Part shown: positions 55,045 through 63,465 of the stretch, piece by piece
Layout: each line of letters begins with the position of its first letter
Numbering within the stretch: position 1 is the first letter of the stretch
DNA from: JAJYUU01 sp963822955
Lineage (GTDB): Bacteria > Actinomycetota > Actinomycetes > Streptosporangiales > Streptosporangiaceae
Length of the DNA stretch: 64,000 bases
Direction: 5' to 3'
Assembly (NCBI GenBank): GCA_963822955.1
Contig: CAWGJS010000002.1
Coordinates: forward strand, 1,178,001 to 1,242,000
The notes under the pieces: model-generated
The model's database searches: none
What the model was told of the DNA's origin: nothing
What the model saw: only the letters and a program-made list of their open reading frames with translations
Made by a program: the position numbers and the translations under genes

Positions 55045-56529
55045 GTGGGCAGCAACTGGACCCTCATCACCGGCGGCTCCGTCGTCGACGGGGTCAGCGA
55101 GTCAGCCCTGCCGGGTGCGTCCGTGCTGATCTGCGATAACCGAGTCCACGCCGTGGGGCCGGACGTGGATGCCTCCGACGTCCCGCGCGGCGAACCGGTC
55201 GAACGGATAGACGCGGCCGGCAAGACAGTAATGCCGGGCCTCATCGACGCTCACTGCCACATGACCTACGGGGAGAGCCGCTTCGAAGAGGAGATCGATC
55301 TCTACACCAGTCACGAGCGCAGGACTCTCATCGCCGCAGCGAACGCCAAGAAGGTGCTCCGGGCGGGCGTGACTTCGATCTCTCAACCTGGCGGAAGTTA
55401 CTACATCGGCGTCGGGATACGCGACGCGATCGTGGACGGACTAATCGAGGGGCCCAGGATGACGGCGGCTGGTCGGTACATGTCGACCAGCAATTCGCTC
55501 ACGGACTGGTACCCGGACGAAGTCGGCGTGCCCGCCGGGAATCTCGGCGTGCTCACGAACAACGTGCACGAAATGATGTCCGAAGTTCGCCACCAGGTGA
55601 AGAACGGCGTTGACTACATCAAGCTCGCTGACAGCCCGCTCGGGGAGTACCAGGCATTCACAGGCGATGAGATGAAGGCAATCGCCGATCTGGCTCACCA
55701 GCTCCGCCGCGCAGTCACCATCCACGCCCGGGGATCCGCCGAGGTAGAGGCCGCAGTTGATGCCGGGTTCGACTGGATCATGCATGGTAACGCCATGAGT
55801 GACGACGCGGTTGGCAAGCTGGCTGAGACGCGTACTCCGCTGGTGCCAACGCTCTTGCTGCTCTCCAATCTCGCCGACTTCGGGGAGCCGTTCGGCGCGC
55901 CCGCGCCACTCCGTGATGGCTGCAAGCGCCTGCTTGACTCCTCCGCCGACAGTTACCACCGGGCACACAAAGCCGGCGTCACCTTCGCCTTGGGCACCGA
56001 TACCGGATTCGCGGTCACTCCCTATGGAGAATGGCACGCCCGGGAGCTCGAGCTCTTGATGACCTATGGGGGCCTCAGCGCGATGGAGGCGATCTGGGCA
56101 GGCACGCGCAACGGCGCGAAGATGCTCAACCTTGAAGGACAGGTCGGGCAGCTCTCCGCGGGCGCCTTCGCCGACGTGATCATCGTCAACGGCGACCCGA
56201 CAGAGGACATCCGCGTTCTGCAGGACAAGCGCAATATTGAGACGGTGATCAAGGATGGGATCGTGGTGCGCTTCCGCGAGGACGAACTGGAGACACGCTG
56301 GACCCATGACCGCGGGCTCATCTACTCCATCGAGCACATGACCTACAACCGCGTGTTCGGAGATGGGCAGGATGACGTCGACAAGGCGGTGAAGACCAAG
56401 GGATGGACCATGGCCAGGCTCGATGTCGCCCACAACGACCCTGAGAACATGCCGTTCGACAGAAGCGCCATCAACCTCACCGCTAATGACGGCAAAGAGA
56501 TAGCCGCAGAGATCAAGTCGCCCAATTAA
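55045..56529 (+). CDS. Amidohydrolase-superfamily protein, imidazolonepropionase-like
   Basis: 494 residues. Metal-dependent TIM-barrel hydrolase with a beta-sandwich N-terminus. Ligands: HxH in LIDAHCHM (about residue 70), His in AVTIHARGS, His in WIMHGNAM and Asp in LGTDTGFAV; Ala-Asp-x-x-Val near ADVIIVNGDP closes the fold. The group includes imidazolonepropionase, prolidases and various amide, lactam or organophosphate hydrolases. GTG start with GAGGAGG 7 nt upstream, and a candidate operator further upstream. The C-terminal extension of about 60 residues after the sandwich is longer than usual. Probably opens or cleaves the imported substrate. Confidence 0.88.
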   Translation: MGSNWTLITGGSVVDGVSESALPGASVLICDNRVHAVGPDVDASDVPRGEPVERIDAAGKTVMPGLIDAHCHMTYGESRFEEEIDLYTSHERRTLIAAANAKKVLRAGVTSISQPGGSYYIGVGIRDAIVDGLIEGPRMTAAGRYMSTSNSLTDWYPDEVGVPAGNLGVLTNNVHEMMSEVRHQVKNGVDYIKLADSPLGEYQAFTGDEMKAIADLAHQLRRAVTIHARGSAEVEAAVDAGFDWIMHGNAMSDDAVGKLAETRTPLVPTLLLLSNLADFGEPFGAPAPLRDGCKRLLDSSADSYHRAHKAGVTFALGTDTGFAVTPYGEWHARELELLMTYGGLSAMEAIWAGTRNGAKMLNLEGQVGQLSAGAFADVIIVNGDPTEDIRVLQDKRNIETVIKDGIVVRFREDELETRWTHDRGLIYSIEHMTYNRVFGDGQDDVDKAVKTKGWTMARLDVAHNDPENMPFDRSAINLTANDGKEIAAEIKSPN

Positions 56530-56549
56530 ATCGACTCGAAGGAGACGAT

Positions 56550-57386
56550 GTGATCCAGTACCCGCTCGGAGTCAACGGTGTTACCACGCGTGTGCTGGAC
56601 AGCGGCGGCCCAGGAAGCTTGCTGATCATGCTTCACGGCGTCGGTTCGCGGGCCGACCGGTTCCGCTTCAACGTGGACGGACTCGGGCGAGCAGGCTATC
56701 GAGCGATAGCCGTCGACTTGCCGGGTCATGGGCTGGCCGCTAAAGGCTCCGAGCCCTATACGGTCGGCTACTACTCATCATTCGTGCTCGACCTCATGGA
56801 CGCGCTGGAGGCTGACACAGCGGGAATCATCGGGACGTCACTCGGTGGCCACATCGGAGCTCAAGCCGCCGTTACCGCACCCGATCGGATCACAAGCCTG
56901 GTCATGGTGGGAACCATGGGCGTAGTGCCGTTGGGTGCTGAGACGACGATGGCCATCAGCAAGAGCATCCTGGATCGCTCACGGGAGGGAATTGCAAGCA
57001 AGCTCCGTTTCATCCTGCACAAGCACGAGCTCATTAGCGATGCGTGGATCGAAGAAGAATTCCGGATCAACAACTCGCCGGGCGCGGACGAGGCATTCCA
57101 GCAGTTGTCCGGTTACTTTGCCAACAAAGTCGACGACGACGTCATAGGCGAGCGCCTCCTCGGCGTGTCAGGGCGAACACCCATGCTGTTGGTCTGGGGC
57201 GCTGACGATGAGATGATCAAGGCCGATGTGGGCTCCGCGGCGCAGAGGGTGCTCAAGGAGGTGCCACTGGTGTTGCTCACGGGCACCGGCCACGTCCCCT
57301 ACCTCGAGCGTCCTGAAGATTTCGACGCCGTTGTGGTCGACTTCCTCCACAACCGCATTGCGGCATCCAGTACTCAGACTCTGTGA
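56550..57386 (+). CDS. Alpha/beta hydrolase
   Basis: 278 residues. Oxyanion segment LIMLHGVGSRADRF, nucleophile in IGTSLGGHIGAQ (Ser about residue 95), acid in LLVWGADDEMIK and His in LTGTGHVPYLE. Resembles meta-cleavage-product hydrolases and related esterases. GTG start with GAAGGAG upstream, 20 bp after the amidohydrolase gene. Confidence 0.88.
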   Translation: MIQYPLGVNGVTTRVLDSGGPGSLLIMLHGVGSRADRFRFNVDGLGRAGYRAIAVDLPGHGLAAKGSEPYTVGYYSSFVLDLMDALEADTAGIIGTSLGGHIGAQAAVTAPDRITSLVMVGTMGVVPLGAETTMAISKSILDRSREGIASKLRFILHKHELISDAWIEEEFRINNSPGADEAFQQLSGYFANKVDDDVIGERLLGVSGRTPMLLVWGADDEMIKADVGSAAQRVLKEVPLVLLTGTGHVPYLERPEDFDAVVVDFLHNRIAASSTQTL

Positions 57387-57396
57387 CGGGGCGACC

Positions 57397-57807
57397 GTGA
57401 CCACCACATCAAGAAGAGAATTCCGCCTGCCGGAACTCGGCGAGCCGGTTAGTCACTACACCGACGCTGTGTCGTTCGGACAGCTGCTCTTCGTGTCCGG
57501 ACGGATCGGTATCGACCCGGAGTCTCGCGAGGTTCCTGACGACGTGGTCGAGCAAACGCGCCTCGTTTTTGCTGGAATCCGCCGGGTCCTGCAGGCTGCC
57601 GGTGCCAGCTTCGCAGACGTCCTGAAAGTGACCGTCTTCCTCACCGACATCAACGATCGCCCCAAGATCAATCCTGTTCGCCAGGAGGTTTTCGGCGAGC
57701 ACCGGCCCGCCAGCACTCTGGTCGAGGTCAGCCGGCTCGTGACACCCGGCGCGAAAGTCGAGGTCGAGGCAGTCGTCGGTATTCCGTCCGACGCGGCTAG
57801 AGCGTGA
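57397..57807 (+). CDS. RidA-family protein (copy 2)
   Basis: 136 residues. RidA fold: LLFVSGRIGIDPE, VFAGIRRVLQAAGASFADVLKVTVFLTDI and the conserved arginine in VEVSRLVTPGAKVEVEAVVG. Sequence is clearly different from copy 1 at 53519, so it is not a recent duplicate. GTG at 57397, 10 bp after the hydrolase gene; last gene of the divergent unit. Confidence 0.88.
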   Translation: MTTTSRREFRLPELGEPVSHYTDAVSFGQLLFVSGRIGIDPESREVPDDVVEQTRLVFAGIRRVLQAAGASFADVLKVTVFLTDINDRPKINPVRQEVFGEHRPASTLVEVSRLVTPGAKVEVEAVVGIPSDAARA

Positions 57808-58264
57808 CGGCCTCGGGGCAGTCCGGGCCCAGGAGCGGTCGCTTCCTCGCCGTCGCGCGGCGTACCGCGCAGTAGAACAGGGGCCAGCCCATCTCGGGGG
57901 CGCATCGCCGCCGGATCTGTGCGGACCGAGACGGGCTCCACGCTTAGATACCTGGGCAACCACAGCGTGGCTACTTCGCGACGGGGTCGCCGCGTGTTTA
58001 GTCGCTGTCGGTGTCGGCGACGAAGGCTGGCTTTCAGGTGGCCGGGACTACCAGTCCCGGAGCAGACTGCGGCTACCTCTCCGCCGGTTCGGGAGCCCGA
58101 CCTCACCGCAGAGCACGTGCACTGGCCTAATTCGCGACCGAAATCGGAGGTTCCAACGCCGACATCGGCTTTCTTGGTCCCTGTTCGGTGCGGCTGCACC
58201 GGCATCGCACAACCGGTCGGCGGCATGTCCGGACGTTACCGCGGGCATATCGAAGCTCCGCGGC
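57808..58264. other. Intergenic region, no gene recognised
   Basis: About 455 bases. Frames on both strands translate to Arg/Pro-rich sequence with no family resemblance. I see no repeat or clear hairpin. Confidence 0.45.
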
Positions 58265-58663
58265 TCAGTCGTCCGCGATGTAACCCGTATTGGGATCGAT
58301 CATGGCGAGAAACACGCGGATGCTCTCTCGATGCTCCTCCACCGACCGATTCAATTTCCCGCTCGACGCGAATCCGTAGCCCTTGTTGGGCCCGCTCAGC
58401 CAGTCGTAGGTGGTGCCGCCGTCTCCAGCTTGGCCGATGGCGAACCGTTCGCCATCGACGTCGAGGGTGAACAACCTGGGCCTTCCCGCGGTTCCGCGGT
58501 ACACATCGGGAATGGCGCGGGGATCATCGTTGCCACCGCTGGGGCTCCTGTCCACGACAGCCAGTATCCACGGGTCGGTACGGCCCAGGCCGCACCGCTG
58601 CGTGAGTAGATCGCGCTGCGGCACGAGCGGATGGTCGTTCTGTTCGCGGCTGACGGCCTCCAC
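58265..58663 (-). CDS. Small protein of unknown function
   Basis: 132 residues, acidic, no signal peptide or membrane segment. Conserved-looking blocks are RTDPWILAVVDRSPSGG, VYRGTAGRPRLFTLDVDGERFAIGQ and YDWLSGPNKGYGFASSG, ending FLAMIDPNTGYIADD. A C-terminal piece of a close relative lies at 31523-31705. The first residues (to about position 16) may not be translated; a GTG giving VPQRDLL is an alternative. No function can be named; two copies in one island is the only clue. Confidence 0.6.
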   Translation of the reverse strand: MEAVSREQNDHPLVPQRDLLTQRCGLGRTDPWILAVVDRSPSGGNDDPRAIPDVYRGTAGRPRLFTLDVDGERFAIGQAGDGGTTYDWLSGPNKGYGFASSGKLNRSVEEHRESIRVFLAMIDPNTGYIADD

Positions 58664-58726
58664 GCGGACACCGGCGATGCTTGGGCGGCGTCCATCCGAC
58701 CGGGCATTGGACAGTTAGTTGCTAGC

Positions 58727-59170
58727 ATGCGGCGCGAGATGGATGTACCTGAGCAAGTCGAGGCGTACCTCGCCAGTCAACCCGAGCCCAAGCAGGCCGA
58801 CCTCCGACGGCTGCACGCACACATCCTTGCGGAATTTCCCGGATGCAGGCTGTGGTTCACCGATGGCACGAACGCGGACGGCAAGATTGTGGCCAACCCG
58901 AACATTGGCTACGGCGCCTGCACCATCACCTACGCCGATGGGTCGTCGCGAGAGTTTTATCGCATTGGCCTGAGCGCCAACACGACTGGCATTTCGGTCT
59001 ATGTGCTTGGCCTCGACGACAAGACCTACCTGGCGCGCACCTATGGCGGCTCGATCGGCATGGCCAGTGTTACGGGCTATTGCATCAAGTTCAGACACCT
59101 CGCAGTCATAAACGTCGATGTCCTTCAGGCTGCCATTCGATATGGGATGAGCGTCCATCACGCGGGTTGA
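58727..59170 (+). CDS. DUF1801-family protein
   Basis: 147 residues. The pattern PEQVEAYLASQPEPKQADLRRLHAHIL, then GCRLWFTDGTNADGKIVANPNIGYG and later MASVTGYCIKF, fits the DUF1801/YdhG-like family of small soluble proteins of unknown role. The ATG at 58739 is another possible start. Tail-to-tail with the recombinase group; head-to-head with the unknown gene at 58265-58663. Confidence 0.75.
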   Translation: MRREMDVPEQVEAYLASQPEPKQADLRRLHAHILAEFPGCRLWFTDGTNADGKIVANPNIGYGACTITYADGSSREFYRIGLSANTTGISVYVLGLDDKTYLARTYGGSIGMASVTGYCIKFRHLAVINVDVLQAAIRYGMSVHHAG

Positions 59171-59288
59171 GCCGGAGCAGATGCGTCAGCCGGACAACCT
59201 GCCCGCCTTCTGCCGTGTCCACAGGAACGGTCGTCCGCTCATCGGCATTATGCGGGTGATCTTTGTCAAGCTGCTTGTCGTGGTTCAT
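59106..59288 (-). CDS. Small protein coupled to the recombinase pair
   Basis: 60 residues, hydrophilic (KQLDKDHPHNADERTTV near the start). Its ATG overlaps the stop of the upstream recombinase (ATGA), so it would be translated as the third gene of that operon. In Tn554-type elements a small tnpC follows tnpA and tnpB, but no sequence similarity can be claimed. It overlaps the 3' end of the DUF1801 gene by about 65 bp, so it may be truncated. Confidence 0.4.
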   Translation of the reverse strand: MNHDKQLDKDHPHNADERTTVPVDTAEGGQVVRLTHLLRLNPRDGRSSHIEWQPEGHRRL

Positions 59289-60554
59289 GATGCGTCCTGA
59301 TCGAGCCGGCTGAGGAGTTTCCCGAATAGCTGCTGCCGGCGGTCCTGGCCGTGGTTGGCGGCGTGGTCGTGCTGGGCCTGGAGGGCGGGCCGGAACTCGA
59401 TGCTGGTCTGGAAGAACGTGCAGGTTTCGCAGATCGACTCGAACGCGCAGTCCAGCTCGGCGGGCCGGGTGCAGTAGCCGTTGCCGAGCATCCGGTGGTG
59501 CTCGCGGCGCAGCCGGGCCATCTTGGGCCCGAGCGCGTCGGCGGGCAGCACGGGGGCCTGGCCGTAGAGCGCGTCGACCTTGTCGGTGACAGCGAAGTAC
59601 TCATCGGCGACGGTCCGGCTGGCGATCTTGGCGTAGCGCAGCGTCATGTCCAGGCTGCGGTGGCCCAGCATGGCGGCGATGGCCTCCAGGCTCATGCCCC
59701 GGTTGATCGCCTGGGTCGCCAGCGTATGCCGGAGCTGGCGGGGGTGGATGTGCGGCAGCCCGGCCGCGGCGCCGGCCCGGTTGATCATCCTGGTGACGGT
59801 GTGCCGGTCCAGCGCACGGCCGTTCTCCCGCGGCAGCAGCAGCGGATTGCCGGCGGCGACGTGACGGCTGCGGTACTCATCGATCAGGGCGACCAGGTGC
59901 GGGTGCAGCGGCAGGTACCGGTCCTCGCCGAGCTTGCCCACCGGGACGTGCAGCCACGGCCCGGCGCCGATGTGCACGACGGCATCGGCGCGCAGCGAGG
60001 TGTACTCGCTGACCCGCAGCCCGGTGCGCAGCAGCATCACCCGCGGTGACCCGCACCAGCAGCCGCTTGTCGTTCTGCGCTGCGCGCAGCAGTTTCGCGG
60101 CGGCGGCATCATCGAGGGCCTTGGGCAGCGGGTGGTCCTGGCGGGGCAGGTCGCCGGGGAACATCGGCACCCGCGGCGGGGCTTCGTCCCAGCCCCATTC
60201 GTCGATACGCACGAAGAACATCCGCAGCGTGCCCAGCCGGTGGGCGATGGTCGCGGTCGTCAGCCGGGGCTTGTTCTGGCCGGGCCGCGCGGCAAGCCAC
60301 GGCTTGTAGTCCTCGATATGGCGGCGGGTGACCTGCGTGGTGCTGGTCACCTCAGGCGCGACCTCGGTCAGGAAGCCGGCGAAGGACCGCAGGGCCATGT
60401 CGGCGTTATCCACGCTGCGCGGCCGCAGGACGCAGCCGATCTGGGTCAGGTAGCGGCGCATGGTCGCGGTGATCTGCGGGATCGCAGGCTCCAGCCCGGC
60501 CCAGGCCGGCAGCACGCCCATCCCGTTGGCGCCCAGCCGCGGCGGCCCGCTCAC
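59285..60554 (-). pseudogene. Tyrosine recombinase, second of a pair, one frameshift
   Basis: N-terminal SAM-like domain in one frame (MRRYLTQIGCVLRPRSVDNAD, then RRHIEDYKPWLAAR), catalytic domain in another (LLRTGLRVSEYTSL with Arg I, HPRQLRHTLAT with His-x-x-Arg, GHRSLDMTLRYAKI with His and the nucleophile Tyr). The frames join near 60046-60052, where LLVRVT is followed directly by VMLLRTGLRVSEY one base out of register. The C-terminus has a Cys-rich piece (CAFESICETCTFF). Start ATG overlaps the previous recombinase stop. Could be intact if the shift is a sequencing error. Confidence 0.85.
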
Positions 60555-61792
60555 CGCTGGCTCCCCGGCATGGCGTCCGGCGCGGCGGGCTGGATGGCGA
60601 AGACTTGCGCGTCGATCACCTCGGCGGCCTTGCGGTACTGCGCGGCGAGCCAGTCATCGGCCAGGTGCAGGTAGATCCGCGTCGACTCGATCGAGGCGTG
60701 CCCAGCCTGGGCCTGCACCGCTTCCAGCGCCATCCCGGCTTCGCGCAGCCGGGTCAGGCAGGTATGGCGCAGCTCATGGCAGGTCGCGTGAGCCAGCCCG
60801 GCCCGGCGCAGGGCGGCCGCCAGGACCTCATCGGTGCCCTTAGCCGACAGCGGCTGCCCGCGGCGCGGGCCCTTGAGCACCACGAACACACGGTCGGTGC
60901 CGGCCTCGGGCGGCCGTTCGGCGTCCAGGTAGGCAGCGACCGCGGCGAAGAACCGGCCCGACACCGGAATCAGCCGCTGCCGGCCCCCTTTCCCCTCCGC
61001 GATGAACACCCGCCGCTCGGCGGCACGCAGGTCCTCCAGCCGCAGCCCGAGGACCTCGCAACGGCGTAACCCGCCCAGCACCATCGCCGCGACCATGGCC
61101 CGGTCCCGGTGCGTGCGCAAAGCAGCGGTCAGCGCATCGACCTCGGCCGGGGACAAGATCCGCGGCAGCCGCCGGGTCACGCGGACCAGCGGGACACCCT
61201 GCCCGGGACGAGACCGTTCCCGCCGGGTCGGCAGCCCCCGCGGCACCGGATTAGCTGCCACGTCACCGCGGGCCTGCAAGAACGCGAAGAACCCCGACAC
61301 GATCGACAGCCGCCGGCGCACGGTCGCGGCTGACACTCCGGCTGGCTCACCATCGCGGTCCACCGGCTGCAGCACGCCACGCACGCCGGGCTTGCCGGTC
61401 CGCTGGGCGGTGATGAACGCCAGCACGTCAGCAGGCGCGACGTCTTCCGGTGCCTTGCCCACCACCGAGAAGAACACCTTTAAGTCGTATCCGGCCGCCA
61501 GCACAGTGTTCGGCCGGCACCGCCCGGCCAGGAACTGCAGATACACATCGGCCAGCGGCACCCCGACCCGCACCGCCAGCCCGCCGGAACCATCAGCTAA
61601 ACCGGCCACGCGCAGATTCAGCAGTATGCACAGCAAGACTCCCATCGTCACAGGGGAAACAGCCTCATCAAGGCTGGCCGAGATGACCGGAAGATCACAG
61701 GCATAACATGCATGTGAGTATCGGTTCAGCCGTAAGCGTGTGCGAGTGAGCCGCAGGCGAGGCAGATCTGTGCCAGAAGAAGGGTGCTCCAT
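60551..61792 (-). CDS. Tyrosine recombinase, first of a pair
   Basis: 413 residues. N-terminal core-binding domain (PLADVYLQFLAGRCRPNTVLAAGYDL) and catalytic domain with Arg I in LGGLRRCEVLGL, His-x-x-Arg in CHELRHTCLTRL, and GHASIESTRIYLHL supplying His and the nucleophile Tyr. The true start may be at an internal ATG near residue 50, since the first 50 residues are basic and unlike the family. Overlapping recombinase pairs of this kind occur in Tn554-like and RIT-type elements. Lies about 250 bp from the right 43-bp repeat, so it is a candidate for excising the island. Confidence 0.88.
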   Translation of the reverse strand: MEHPSSGTDLPRLRLTRTRLRLNRYSHACYACDLPVISASLDEAVSPVTMGVLLCILLNLRVAGLADGSGGLAVRVGVPLADVYLQFLAGRCRPNTVLAAGYDLKVFFSVVGKAPEDVAPADVLAFITAQRTGKPGVRGVLQPVDRDGEPAGVSAATVRRRLSIVSGFFAFLQARGDVAANPVPRGLPTRRERSRPGQGVPLVRVTRRLPRILSPAEVDALTAALRTHRDRAMVAAMVLGGLRRCEVLGLRLEDLRAAERRVFIAEGKGGRQRLIPVSGRFFAAVAAYLDAERPPEAGTDRVFVVLKGPRRGQPLSAKGTDEVLAAALRRAGLAHATCHELRHTCLTRLREAGMALEAVQAQAGHASIESTRIYLHLADDWLAAQYRKAAEVIDAQVFAIQPAAPDAMPGSQR

Positions 61793-61915
61793 CAGCGGGC
61801 CTGCATGCCGATGTCAGCCGGCGGCTCCGGCGGCTTGTGGGCCTCTGTGGGACCTGGTGACGGATGCTTCATGATCTTCTGCCGGTCTGCCAAAGTCGCT
61901 CGGACTGAGCCCTCG

Positions 61916-61938
61916 CTGCTAGCCATTCTGATAGCCAT
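61916..61938 (+). repeat. 23-bp direct repeat, right copy
   Basis: Identical to 12521-12543, same orientation, 105 bp inside the right 43-bp repeat and just upstream of the recombinase pair. Contains two TAGCCAT units, possibly recombinase-binding arms. Confidence 0.85.
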
Positions 61939-62043
61939 CAGCGGCAGCGCTCCAGCCACGATGGGCCATGTCCGGCCAGGAAAGCCACAGCTAGATGCCT
62001 GTCGGGCACCGTCCAGAGCCAGTCAGCGACCGGCTAAGCGTCC

Positions 62044-62086
62044 CTGACACGGAAGAGGTCACTGGTTCAATCCCAGTACCGCCCAC
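62044..62086 (+). repeat. attR-type core: 43-bp copy of tRNA-Val 3' half
   Basis: Exact copy of 12421-12463 but without the 5' half of the tRNA. It lies 69 bp from the 3' end of the integrase at 62155-63465, the normal position of an attachment site relative to int in pSAM2-like elements. Confidence 0.92.
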
Positions 62087-62154
62087 CAGTTCAGACGGGT
62101 CAGCCCCTACAACGGCCCAGCTGGTAGCCCTAAAGTCGGTAGGGCCAGGCGTCA

Positions 62155-63465
62155 CTATGCACCCATTTCGCTGGCTTCATCGCCGGGCTTCTCGTAGGCA
62201 TACAAGCGGCTAACGGCCTGATTCATCGCGTCCAGAATCGCAGCGCGGTCCCAGGCGAACAGGTGCCCGTAGATGTTCTTGGTCGTCTCGATCTTGCTGT
62301 CGCCCATCTGGTGAGCGACCTGCATGTCCGATGCCCCGGATGCGATCAGCAGCGAGGCGCACACATGCCGCAGCTCATGCGCGGTGTACCTGACGATGCC
62401 GCCCGGGTGCGCGGCGGTGTAGCCCTGGGCGAGCCTGAGGTACCTGCGCCACATCGCGTAGCCGAGGTAGCCGCCGCGGTCGCCGTTGATCAGTCGTTCG
62501 TATGACTGGCCGTTGCTGCGTTCGCGGCCTGGTCCCCGCGGTCGACCAGACGGCGGACGGCGGGCATGGCGATATCGGGGATCATGACGGTCCGCACGGC
62601 CGCGCAGGTCTTCATGTCCGCACGGATGTCACGGAGGCCGCCGGACTCGCTGGCAGTCCGGTCGATGATCATGCTCTGGCTGCCAACATTCACGCTGTCG
62701 ACAAGCACGGCGACCGCTTCCTCCCACCGCAGGCCGGTGAAGGCCAGCACGATGGCGACGTCGCCAAGGCCGGGCTTGAAATGATCGAGCGCCTCGGCGA
62801 GCCGGAGCACCTGCGGGATGCTGGGGGTGACGACACGGCGCCGGACCGATCCGCCCCAGCCGGTCGGTGGCCAGGTCGTGCTGGTCCGGCCGCGGCCTGC
62901 GCAATTCGAGCGCCGGGTTGACCGGGATAATCCGCTCCTCCCGCGCCCAGGCGAAAAGCCGGCGGAGCACGGGCGCGACCGTGCCCTTGGTGCTACCCGA
63001 GGCCGGGGTTCCGTCTTGCAGGGTCAGATGACGGATCGTCGCGTTCAGCTCGGGCAGGTCCAGGTCCCCGATCCACGCGTTGCCGAGAACCGGGATCAGG
63101 TAGACGTTCAGGCAAGTGCGTTCCTTAGCGAGCGAGGACTTGGGGCGCGGTGAGCCGTCCCGCTTGATCTTGTAGGCGACCAGGTACCGGGCTGCCACGT
63201 CGACGAACCGGATATGCTCAGCCTGCAGGCGCCGGGGCCGGCGCTTGGCTTCGTTGAAGTCGGCGACCAGCTGCTTGGCCGCGTCGAGGCCCTCGGCGGT
63301 TCGCTCGATCTGCCGCTTGAGAACCGGATCCCACAGCCGGACCCGGTAGACTTGAGCACCGCCTGGGGTTGTGACCGGCACGCTCCTGCCGTCTTGCTTA
63401 CGGACCTTGAGCGTTATCCCGGCGAGCAGATCACGATGCCCGTTTCTGGACATGCCTGTCCTCAT
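62155..63465 (-). pseudogene. pSAM2-type tyrosine integrase, two frameshifts
   Basis: Three consecutive frames together give a normal integrase of about 435 residues. The N-terminal arm/core domain is AKQLVADFNEAKRRPRRL onward, with RRLFAWAREERIIPVNPA closing it. After a shift near 62850 the catalytic start follows (IVLAFTGLRWEEAVAV, Arg I). After a second shift near 62500 comes YTAHELRHVCASLLIASGAS, then MGDSKIETTKNIYGHLF with the nucleophile Tyr. Both shifts are single bases. It overlaps the excisionase gene upstream and ends near the 43-bp repeat, so this is the integrase of the element lying to the right. Confidence 0.85.

Larger units (their letters stand above)
12464..62043. mobile_element. 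Putative tRNA-Val-integrated genomic island, about 49.6 kb
   Basis: Bounded by the exact 43-bp tRNA repeat on both sides, with a further 23-bp direct repeat just inside each end and two overlapping tyrosine recombinases beside the right end. Contents are accessory in character: an atypical aroA, two ABC-transporter catabolic clusters, a PHB/acetate module, an IS3 remnant, several truncated genes and paired copies of an unknown small protein. No conjugation or replication genes are visible inside, so it is not obviously self-transmissible. That all of it entered in one event is not shown. Confidence 0.65.
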
